Below are positions 24,926 through 35,150 of a DNA stretch of 64,000 nucleotides, piece by piece. Positions within the stretch are counted from its first letter, which is position 1; every line of letters begins with the position of its first letter. The notes beneath the pieces were generated by a model. The model was not told the origin of the DNA. It saw only the letters and a list, made by a program, of their open reading frames with translations, and did no database searches. The DNA comes from Patagioenas fasciata. Taxonomy: Eukaryota; Chordata; Aves; Columbiformes; Columbidae. The position numbers and the translations under genes are program-made. Location: NCBI RefSeq assembly GCF_037038585.1, contig NC_092523.1, forward strand, positions 32,775,501 to 32,839,500, read 5' to 3'.

Positions 24926-26015
24926 GCTGGCTATATCAAGAGGTAAGGTACCTCTAATGAACTTTTTTTGTTGTTTTAAAATCCCTTTCATCAAGGGCTG
25001 CGTGTGCTAAGGACGTTTGGATTTCTGTATTTGAGCAACAGTAAGAACGAAAAGAGGTAAAAAATGGTATGTATCTATTATGAGAGTTCATGTTTTACCT
25101 GTTGCAGCTGGTAAGGTTGATATGAAAACACATTATAGTTGTAATGTAAAAAGTGGATTATCTGTCTGGACATGACGAAATTCATCTTGTACATCCTAAG
25201 TAGCAAGCCACTTTAGACCTCAAATGTAAGTCTTCCTATTGACTTAAGTGGCCAATGGATCAGACATTTTATACATTTTCCCAAGCTTCTTTAAATACCA
25301 GCAGAAAAAAAAAATAATAATTAAAAAAAAAAAAAATATATATATTGTCTCTCCACAGCATGAATAATCTTTGTTGCTTGGAACTGATAAGGAAAATATC
25401 GTTCTCATAATTTCAGGATTAACAAGAATGGAGGGAAACTTCCATGGTTACAGAGAGATTGATGGCCTTGGCCTCTGCTGGGTTCTGTGCATCCTCTTTG
25501 GGGCTAGCTCAGTCTTTTTGAAGCAGCTCCTGCTTTTTGATTATTCTTATGTGGTTCATTCTGTTTCTGTCTTTCTTTTTGGCCCTTGCCTTCTCACGTG
25601 ACTTTCCCCAGCATTCTTAGCTGAGATTTTTAAGGGAGTTGGGTATCAGACTCAGAGGAGTTTGAATATTAGGCAGCTCTGAACATCTCAATTCATGATG
25701 CGTACTATGGTTCCGCATTTTTTCACACTTCTCTTAAGTCATTGGAATTATTAGTGGTCTTACCCTTGTATTCAGCAGTCACTTTATATATATTGAAGAT
25801 GCACAAGTGTTAGAATTCAAATATCTATTTTTACTACTTCAGACAATTGGAATGATGTTAAATATAAATGTTCAGTAGTTGTCGTGTAAAGCAAAAATAA
25901 TTATGAAGTGCTGTGATTTCTTTGGCTTCTCTGAGAAAATTATTTTCTTAGCAGCTGTTGAACGTTAATTTCATGCCCTTTTCTAGATTGTATAAATAAA
26001 AATCGTGGAACCAAT
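24926..26015. other. Non-coding stretch, nothing coding recognised
   Basis: It holds an A-rich simple stretch with a short TA run (about 25304-25345) and a fragment around 25209-25256 that shares 15 identical bases with a fragment at 45.1 kb, perhaps from an ancient dispersed repeat. No exon was recognised. Confidence 0.5.
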
Positions 26016-26066
26016 TTTATTTATTTATTTACCTATTTATTTATCTACTTATTTATTTATTTTTAG
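26016..26066. repeat. (TTTA)n microsatellite
   Basis: Imperfect TTTA/TTTAT units with a few substitutions (ACCTA, TCTACT) run for about 50 bases. It is a tetranucleotide microsatellite of moderate age. Confidence 0.9.
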
Positions 26067-29000
26067 GAAAAATATATATTGCATCTGAATTGACAGCTTG
26101 TAGAATAAGTTTCAAACTTATAGGATTCCAAAAACTTGAGTGTTAATGCCTGTAAAACAGGGAATTTGCAGTGGAAGCAACCATGGCATCAGAAATACTG
26201 CAGTGATATTGCTGGGTAGCACTCTATCTAACTGAAAGATGGGAGATAATGCACTTATACATTATCGTAAACGTACTTGTCACCACCTTGTGTTTGAATT
26301 TCTCATGTTGAAATCTGACTCTGTACAGGAGAATAATGGAATATATATCAAGAGATCTTTTTTTCTCTTATCTCCTAGTATTTGGGGTTGTTCTCTTGAG
26401 CTAGAAATGATTGCCCTAGCTCCCTAAATGTCTACAGAAAAACAGACAAATGAGTATTCAGCAGTTTTGGACTTGCAGCTTTCTCATAAAAAGAAGTTGT
26501 CTCTGATAGATACAGCCCTACCAAGGTTGGCTGCAGCAGATTTAATTTGATCTTTCGAGCATGGATTAAAAATATTGTTCTTGTTCCAGTTAGAACATTA
26601 CCACTTAAGTTTCAATACAAAAGGGGCTTTTTCATCATCCCAGAGCATGCACTCTCAAACATTTTAACTGACAGCATTTTAGTATTTGCATTATCTTTTC
26701 CTGCTTGTGCATTTTTCACCAGTGACAGATTATAAGAGTTTATGTGAGTAAAGATCTGCAGTAACATCAAGAAAAGGCTTCATATTCCAAACTACTGGGG
26801 ACTGCAGAAGAAATTGGTAATGGCTAGAAATTGCATTAAAAGTTATTGCATTTTCCATAAGTGAGCTTTTTTGCATATTTGGCTGATGCTGCTGTTTTGG
26901 AAGGAGGCATGCAGCATCAATCTTGTTTTAACATTAAAGCCAAAGTTGTAGAGAGTTGTAAAACATTCTCCAAATATTCACAGACCTTAGGGGATGATTT
27001 TGCATGGATTAAATGTAGATTTAAAAATTCATTCTGTCTTGTAAGTAGAAGTACACAGATGTAAGATCAATTATTTGAAAGCAAATGAGGTGACTAAGGC
27101 CAGATGCTAAATTTACTTGCACCTCAGATAACTCTGCTGACATCCACAGAATTCTAGCAGCAGTATCCAAAGAACACCGCAGCGCTCTGCAGTGTGTATG
27201 GCTTTGTGCTTGAGGAGCTCAGGTAATAATCCTTGCTTTGATAGTAGGTTCCTACTGCAGTGGCTGCCTGAGGGGCCAGTGCATTCTTTTGTCATGTGCC
27301 ATTTCAGGCAGACTGATCAAACTGCAGAGGGATTCTGAGCATTTGGTAGCATCTTTTAAGGGTCCAAGTGTCTTCAGTTATCTGGGTTGGTTGGCATCCA
27401 CTCCCGGTTTTGTGTGATCAGTCGGATGGGTGGGAAATGCGTGGAAGTGGGCAGTTGGTCTAAATACATCAGCTACCTAAAGCTTGCATATTGCAGAGCA
27501 CTGCTATATTTCACAGGATTTATTAGGCATTAAAATTCCAATATCTCATGCCTGTGGAAAAGGTTGTACTGAGAGCTAAAACAGCACTGTATGAAGATTG
27601 CTTTCAGCAAATGAAATGCTAATAATTTACCCCTGCTTAATTGTAATAGATCCCTTTGTCTGTGGGTTGTAATGTCTAGTCCCACTAATCAAAAATGGTT
27701 CATGGTAGAAGCATCAATTCTGTCAGAAAAGTCACCAGGGTGATTGTACAGCTAAATTGTCAGGCCTGCAGTGAGCTTTGTATGCACAAGCAGATGCTTT
27801 TATGCTTTTAAAACCTTGATCCAAAAATCCATTGTATTCGATGAAAGAGCCCTTGCAGCCTTCTGTGAGTGGCTGAAGAGGATGCTCAATGTGTTTCTGA
27901 TAAAATCTGCTCCTGGCAGAGGTGCCTATGAGGATGGATCACTGAAAAGATTTGTTTCCTGCCCAGACTGAAAGTTTTCAATACGCAAATTAAGGTCAAC
28001 TGTCTGAAGTTGTTTGCCTACAGTTCTGTTCAGAGTATTACTCTATGGAATTGGGAAGGTCTACAGCAACAAGTAGAGCAATGCCATAGGAGCAGGTCTA
28101 TAAAGCAGAAGAATTGATCTTGAGGACATGACATTTATGCTATACACATGTCAGCAGTCTTAGACTGAACTAACTCAATCCTGTCCCAGGGGCTGGACTC
28201 GCATTAGTGGTGAGAGTGCACTAGGTGTGCTCCCAGACTCCTGTCTCCTCATCTAGGTCATCTGGAAAGGATCCAAGTGCTCTCTGAGACCACTCTGTTG
28301 TACAAACAGAGGTATGATACATGGGGTAATTAGGAGATACACATTAAAAGCACATTTCTGATACCAAATCATTACAGTGATTTAAATTTTTACTTGACTG
28401 AACAACCCTCAAGATTAAAATATTATAATTGCTAAAAAACGGCAGATAAAAAATGAAATTATGACATTTTATTCAGAATTCTCAGAAAATTATTTCTTTA
28501 AATGTTTCAGATTATGTCAGAAGAGAGTATTCATCTTAATACAAGTGCTGGCAACAGGGATTGTAGGTGTACATATTCCCATTTAAATGACAAATCCGAG
28601 GATGATGCCAGATGTGAATGCTCTTTTAAGGCATGTGAGCAGCGAAATCTGATAAGAAAGGAACTGAGTTTATCTGGATATTGAGAAGTGCTTCGGAGAA
28701 ATTGAGTGTGTTTGTAATGTGAATGCGTGGGCTAAGAAATGTTCAGTACAGAGGTCTCATATGGAAGTATCGGTCATACTGCTTATTTGTCTTTCTACCT
28801 GACCTAAAAATTTTGATCCCATTTCTCAGCTTCCATCTAATCTGACAGTAGTGGGGGTGTTTCAAGGATACTAACTCCCTGCAAGTTCTGTGACAATGTG
28901 ATCTTGAGTAGAAGAAGGAGTTGCTGTCTGAGAGTTAGGGTAAGGCTGCAGCTGGGGCCTCATTAAACAGCAGAGAATCCACACTGGAAGAAAACAAGAG

Positions 29001-30855
29001 CTGTTTTAACTTAGGATCTTATTAGGCACAGGAAATTCCAACCAAACATAACAAAATGGTCATCAGCTGTTTTGTTAAATATGAAAGTTTTGTTTACATT
29101 AAAGCTTTCATTTTTATCTTTTACTATGAAAAACTGAAATTAAGAAGCTGGAATTGAGGCCTTGTATTACCAACTACCACTGGGCTATCTGTTCTCTTTG
29201 ATTTAAATGGAAGCAAAATTATTGCATTTGCTGTTCTATAATTTCTAGCCTATTTATTTTTATTGTTCACTGAAGCAAAAACGCAAGAGAAAGACAAGTT
29301 ACTGAAGCCATATGTAGAGGACACTACTGGTGACCAGGAGCTGCAGTGATGCTGTAACTGAAATTAACTATTGCTGAGAGATGCTGGGTGATGCTATTGC
29401 AGGCTTACTGTTTCCTTTATCTACCCATAGCGGCAATGTTCTTTGGAAAAGAAGTGTTTAATGTCATCAGTGGTCACTTGACAGCTCTGCTCTGCACGAA
29501 TCTCAGAGTCAGTTTTAGGAACAGCAGGTTAAATGTCCACATTTGCACAAATTATTGCATAGTGCCAGCTTTCCAGAACTCCTACAGTCTGAAGATGTTT
29601 ACTTTCTAACTCAAAAGGAGGATCTCCAGCCACCAGAATAGTTTCCTTCATTGATTTCACTGGGAAATGTCTCATTCAGGTGTTCTTATTTCATTGCTCT
29701 CACAATCATTGTCTGCTTTCCTTTACTAAGGAAAAAAAGTATTTAGCAAAAGAATTTAGTATGGAAATAGTAATAAGGACGACTTCTGGATGGAATGACA
29801 TTGCCTTCACAGCTTGATTTATTAAATGCTCTTGAGGTGTCAGCTTAGAAAGTTGAAAAGAACATCTTCTGTAGTAATGCATGTTCTTACAAGATAGCAT
29901 TGAAACGTCTGCCCAGCTGGGGAAAATCATACATTTGTAGCAAGGCAGAGCTGCCTTCCCAAACATGTACCTGTGTGTTTCCTATCCTGGCACAGGGACA
30001 GATTTACCTGATTTTGCTTCTAGGCACAGACTCATGATCTCAAATTTCACATTATTTTATTGGAAGATGTTACTTTCTGTAAAGGAATTAATTTTTCTTT
30101 TAAGTATCGTGATTTATAATTTCTCAACAAGTAGGTGGCTAACACTTTACATTACAGTGTGCTTTATTTGCTTTATTTCACTGTAATAGGTCTCTTTGCT
30201 TGGGTGCTCATCTGAAGATTATACCCACGTCTGAATAGATCTATGAATATGGAGAAGTTATAGCATTGTCCAATACTTAGAATTGGTATTAGTTTAGACT
30301 ACTTCGTACTGTGTGTCATAAGACTCTTAATGATGATAAACATCTGCTGGTCTTGATTATGATCTAACTTATTCTGGTTTGCACCAGCTCCCTGTCACAA
30401 GTAGAATAAATTCTGATTTATACCATTATGATACCAGATTTAGGGCTTCTATGAGTTATCTTAATTTAAAGTACAATAAAATTAATTAAAACCAGTTTTG
30501 ACATGTTTAACCAGAATGCACAGTACTATTCTGTATTATAAAGTAAATTTCATACCAAACTGAAAGAACGCATTTTCATTGGTTCTAGCAGAGAAATGTT
30601 GTTTAGCCTGAAGTTTAATTTGGTTAATGTGGAAGGCAGAGTAAAATTTCAGATGCTCTGTGGACATTAGAAATTCCTCCTGGTACAGCATGTATGCCTG
30701 CAAGGACATGCAACTGAGCTGACTTAGTCTTATGTAAGTCATGGTGTACAATATTTATCCTGTTGCTACCAGTTTTCAAGGCGCTATGTATTGAAGTAGT
30801 TGTACAGAAGGCAGTCATGCCATTTTTATTAAGGGCTTCAGAAGTATCCCATTAT
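26067..30855. other. Non-coding stretch, possible exon-like frame
   Basis: No gene was recognised. About 27490-27720 has AT-rich conserved-element style motifs (AAATGCTAATAATTTACC, GCTTAATTGTAATAG). A cysteine-rich open frame follows a TTTCAG at 28509 and is listed as a weak finding. The remainder has no recognisable content. Confidence 0.5.
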
Positions 30856-30935
30856 GCTCTCAGTAACTCTTTGTGGCAGGCAAGAATCATCATCTTCATT
30901 TTACAGGAGAAACTGAGACAGATAATACAATTCTC
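30856..30935 (+). mobile_element. Degraded MIR-type SINE remnant
   Basis: CAGTAACTCTTTGTGGCAGG, then an ATCATCATCTTCATTTTACA stretch, then GGAGAAACTGAGACAGA track the MIR consensus (caaccctatgaggtaggtac, tattatccccattttacag, atgaggaaactgaggcacaga) in order and spacing. Only the core and adjoining part can be followed. Confidence 0.65.
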
Positions 30936-31122
30936 TGAAGAGCAGGGAAGTCTCTATTAAAAGAGAAGTCACTTGATTAGGTATGGAGAGATGTTGCTAA
31001 ACTTTCTCAGTCATAGGCTCAGTATGCTTGAAAAATTAAATATTCTTTAAGCATTGTTACCTGTTTGTGAACATCAACCCCATCTGTTTATAGGGAAAAA
31101 AACCTAAGGGCTTGGTTGTACA

Positions 31123-31127
31123 GGGTG
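31123..31127. repeat. Target-site duplication GGGTG, left copy
   Basis: These five bases directly precede the TGTGGCAG start of the LTR. They recur exactly after its GTGACA end at 31941-31945. Confidence 0.8.
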
Positions 31128-31144
31128 TGTGGCAGATGCACCCT

Positions 31145-31159
31145 CCCCCCCCCCCCCCC
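31145..31159. repeat. Poly-C tract (15 C)
   Basis: A run of 15 cytosines, preceded by CCCT, lies just inside the 5' end of the LTR. Such tracts are prone to length change and sequencing error. Confidence 0.85.
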
Positions 31160-31310
31160 AACTTCTTCCTTTGATATGGAAGGTGCAGACACATCCCCTC
31201 CCTTTCCTACAATGGGGGTAACAGCTTCTTTTTGACCCCAGAACCCGTTGAACCAGGGTCGTTAAGAGAGAGGAGGAGGGGGCGCAGAGGCGCCAAGGAG
31301 CCGCTGAGCG

Positions 31311-31400
31311 CCCACAGCCAGTGGGGGTGCTTAGAAGCTTCAGGGCAACCCACAGCCAGAGTGGGGGCACAGAGAAGCTTCTGGAATGCTCACAGTCAGA
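31311..31400 (+). repeat. Tandem 38-40 bp repeat in LTR U3
   Basis: A unit beginning CCCACAGCCAG and containing GTGGGGG and AGAAGCTTC starts at 31311 and again at 31349. A partial third copy (CTCACAGTCAG) begins near 31389. Duplicated U3 units often carry enhancer activity in retroviral LTRs; that role is inferred here. Confidence 0.75.
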
Positions 31401-31878
31401 TCTGAAAAGGCTGTAAAAGCGAGATCCCTCCCGTCGAGGTTTTGGCCACCGGTTGTTCGGACCTCTTGGAGCGTGGGCCAAAGGCTGCGGCCGAGAACCC
31501 TCCCCCTTAGGCAGGATGGCTGCCAAAAGTAATCTCCCGGGACTGGCATTCCCCCACCGAGCCACGTGGGTGAGTGGTAAAGCTTCTTAATAATTCCTTG
31601 CAGGATGGCGGGTGCTTATTCCGTGCTTAAATATAAACACGTGTATTTTCTTTAATAATTCCTTGCCAGATTCAGGCAAGTGTGTACTTTTCCCGGAGTC
31701 AGGGACGGCTCTGCCATTGTTTTTGGTGAGCCACGTTTATGCGCACTGTGGATCTCCATGTTATTATTTGCTGCACCTCAATACTTACCTCGACTGATAC
31801 TCGAACGCGTATTTATGTCACTATTGGTGAGCTAAAACCCCATTTTCCACCGGTTAATCTGCTGCACTGTCTTTACCG

Positions 31879-31884
31879 AATAAA
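31879..31884 (+). promoter_or_regulatory. LTR polyadenylation signal AATAAA
   Basis: The hexamer lies in ACCGAATAAAAGTTTG, followed by a TG-rich stretch (TTTGTTTTGG, TGTTGTCTG) of the kind that follows LTR cleavage sites. It marks the R region of the solo LTR. Confidence 0.75.
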
Positions 31885-31940
31885 AGTTTGTTTTGGACCC
31901 TGTTGTCTGCCCAAACTAACTTCGCGGTGACTCCGTGACA

Positions 31941-31945
31941 GGGTG
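31941..31945. repeat. Target-site duplication GGGTG, right copy
   Basis: This is an exact copy of the five bases before the LTR at 31123-31127. Confidence 0.8.
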
Positions 31946-34900
31946 TGATAAAGAAAATTACTTTCCTGAATTTTGCCTTGGGTAGTAGGATGATACCTGC
32001 ACTGGATGTAATTGTGCCTCCTGAGCAAACAGCAGAAACATATGGTTTATATATAGGGTATCCCAGCAACAGAAGGATAAACTAGACATGGTGACTCATT
32101 TTTGCTCTCCATTGTCAGTCACGGGGTAGAGTGCTAAATGTTATGCTCAGGAAAATATGATTGTCTAAAAATCCAAGTGCTACATTCTGTAAAATCTTCA
32201 CTGAAACAGCCGTGTTATTCAGTTGAAGATGGAGAAAGATAGGAAGAGGTTGGATTTAGAATAGTTAAGCCTTGATAGACTTGATAGATTTCTGTTTATT
32301 TTTAATCTACGGGGCATTTGTTATCTGAGAAATACTAAGTATTTTCTTCTAGTTTTAAAACTCCTGATAGTATCTATGTAGAAATAATTATGTTCACTTA
32401 ATGCTTTATTCTAGTTTCATGGTTTGGAAAATACCAGCAATGGTGGGCCTTTGGTCAGGACATGTCTAAAGGATGGATATTCCCAGATCTGATGGTGATT
32501 CAATGTCTTGTTCACACCTATTATATGGTCACTGATGTTCTGTAGTGAAAGTGCGGATGCTCTGAGCTTCATGCAAAAAGAGAATGGGAACATCTCTGAG
32601 GTCTCAGAAAGCTCCTGTAAGGCCGCCAGGCATCCTGACTGTGCAAGGAAATTCGTGGGATGGTGGATACGACCCTAAGGAGTGATCAGCCCATGGAACT
32701 TGCTCCTTCCCCATCTTTGCTGCAGTTATTAAAACTCAGAAGTAAAAGGACCAAGACAGCCAAAAAGCCAGTGACACTGAAGAATGTTGACATTCTAAAG
32801 GCTGATGAAATCTTTGCTTCTCTCCTCCTTTCTTCTAAAGCAGAAAGACAGAAAAACTCCTCTGCATTTGTGAAGGCAGCATGTCCCAGTCATTTATTAA
32901 TCAACCAGTGGGGACAACTTTCCTGCTCCTTTGTGTTTTCCAAGGTTGAAACATGCCCTGTATATTTAGCAGACACCAGAATAGTGGGTTTAAATTAAAG
33001 GATTCTGGAACTTTAAAGGTAAAGTTAGACCCATTTCATCACAGCACTATAATTCAGTTAAAAAAGCTAGGACTGGAAATGATGAGCAAGTAGTAAAAAT
33101 TTCCACTAACTGCCCAATAAAAAGAAAGTATCATTTTTACATTAGTGGATCGTAGGTTATCATAAAGAAAAAAATAATTGTGTTAAAATCTCAGTTATTA
33201 CATTTAGAAAATAATCTTGCAAAAGAAGAGGAGGAAACAGTAAAGATTTTGTGAAGCAGGTACAATTTACTGCACAGTTCTGGAAAACAGATGAGGGTTT
33301 TAAAAATATATATGTCAAAGTATCAAAGCTTTTTTTTTTTTTTTAAATGATTACTTTCTTTTCCCTTTTCCAACCCAGAATATAATGTAGCAAGAGTATA
33401 ATGCTAACTAACATTCTGGGCATTATAAAATTAGGAATCACCTTGCCACTGCATAATTTCACACAGCAAAGGGAAATCAGGAGAGATTAGTTCAGTCCCT
33501 TTAATTTAGATGTGAAAGACTGTTATCAAGGTCCCCTGTCAGCCAGCCCCTCCTTATTCTTTACCTATGGGAGAGAACTGCAAGCAAAAACTGCATGGCT
33601 ACTTTCCTTTCACAAGCCTGTAGACTTTTTGATGTGGCACCAATGTGTTCACATAATGGCATGTGGTAAGCAAACAAAGTCTGAGGTATGAGGAACTGCT
33701 GTTCTTCGTTTTATATTATTCATGAGAAACCAGGATAAAACCAAAAACAACCACCACCCCCTCCATTCATTGAAAGTTTACTGGTAGCAGGGCTCGACTT
33801 GTTGGGTTTCTAATCTCACAATTATGGTTATTTCATTTATCTAATGGCATTTTTATAAGAAGACTAATCTAAAATTATATACTTGTAAATATTAATAGTA
33901 TCTGTCATCCTTTAGACTTTCACATCTTTACAGTGATAAGAGATGAGTAATCAAGAACTCCAGGGTGACCTATAGGTGTAAGATTTTTTCCTACTTGTAT
34001 ATTGTCAGGGTTGTCTGCTTTATTTTATAAGGAGCCAAGTAGGGATGTGAAGAGAATTTATTCCTTCATGACAATAGCCCGCAGACTAATATCAGCTCCA
34101 TGTGTAGGTAGAAAAATGCCCAGAGTGGTAGAAACATAATTACTCTCTGGTTGGATTTACTTCTTAGGCAGAATCCTGAGTCACAGAGTGACCTGAAAAC
34201 ACTTTTCACTGAAACAGCATATATTTTGCTAAAAAAAAAAAAAAAAAGATCTGTAGGCCATGGTAGCATTAGTTTTACAGTTTGTCTGTGAGATCTACAG
34301 AAGTACTCTTTAACAATCTGCATTTTTGTTTTGCTTTCAGAAATAAGCAATTCTTTTGCTGGTCATCCTATCAAAGAGCCACTATGAACCTACAGGAGAG
34401 TAGGAAAATGACTTCATTTTATATACATATAATATTCAGGGGGGTCTAGTTTTACCAACCAGCTTTATGTAAAATCTCTTATTTTCCCAATATTCATGAC
34501 AATGACAGTAAAATAGTGCAGTCTGTTCTTCATCAAATTTTACAGTACACTCATCACCATACTATTGACTAGGCACTCAGCTAGCTCATCAGTGTACTGG
34601 AAAATTAATTCAGGCAGAGAACCGGTTCAACAGTACTTTGCTTCTTACATATGCATTTGGTCTGGTTACTGTATTTACAAAAGCAACTGGATTACTTATC
34701 TTCATGTGGACAGCAGGATTTTGTAGAATATGAATATTGCTACATATTTGCAATCTGTGTGGCATTGCAATTCTACTTTAAAAGTGATGGCATGGCATCA
34801 GACAACTTAAGCTGTTATGCAGAAAATTAAATTAATAAAGGAGGTTGTTCTGCTTTATAGCTGCTCTGTTATTTCAATTATCCTTTGTGAGAGCCTATTT

Positions 34901-35039
34901 AATTTTGAACCTTCACACATATTTTGCACTTGATTATTATATTGCCGTAGTGCAAAGAAATTCGAGGCTAAGATCTGGCCTGGCTGCCATCTGCATAGCA
35001 AACTTGCTAATAGATATTTTCCTCTACAGAGAACAAAGT
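31946..35039. other. Non-coding stretch, one uncertain open frame
   Basis: No gene was recognised. The stretch holds a 15-T tract (33330-33344), a 17-A tract (34231-34247) and a 112-codon ATG-started frame (32660-32998) without a known domain. About 33420-33540 looks like possible conserved non-coding DNA by its AT-rich, repeat-free style. Confidence 0.5.
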
Positions 35040-35150
35040 GTAGGTGAATATTATCCCTATCTTACTGATGAGGACCTGAGGTACAGGCATATGTTTGATA
35101 ATTGTTCATGGTTTCATTGGAAATCTGTCACACAACTAGAAGGCAAATCT
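35040..35150 (+). mobile_element. Degraded MIR-type SINE remnant
   Basis: GTAGGTGAATATTATCCCTA, then CTTACTGATGAGGACCTGAG, then GTACAGG correspond to MIR 'gtaggtactattattatccccattttacagatgaggaaactgaggcacag'. After a more diverged gap, GTCACACAACTAGAAGGCAA matches 'gtcacacagctagtaagtggcag'. Order and spacing agree with one insertion. The open frame crossing it is therefore not evidence for a gene. Confidence 0.65.

Larger units (their letters stand above)
31128..31940 (+). mobile_element. Endogenous retrovirus solo LTR (about 0.8 kb)
   Basis: TGTGGCAG...CGTGACA ends are flanked by a perfect 5-bp duplication GGGTG, so this is an intact solo LTR left after recombination between the two LTRs of a provirus. 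It is far richer in GC and CpG than its surroundings. U3 holds a 15-C tract near the 5' end, about 2.3 copies of a 38-40 bp unit (31311-31400), and a duplicated TTAATAATTCCTTGC segment (31586-31603 and 31650-31669). AATAAA lies 61 bases from the 3' end. The family could not be named; a bird retrovirus-like group is likely. A 153-codon antisense frame within it is not a gene. Confidence 0.85.

Noticed and set aside
31104-31565. 153-codon open frame on the minus strand
   Set aside because: It covers the GC-rich U3 of the second LTR. Length follows from low stop density in GC-rich DNA; no domain is seen.
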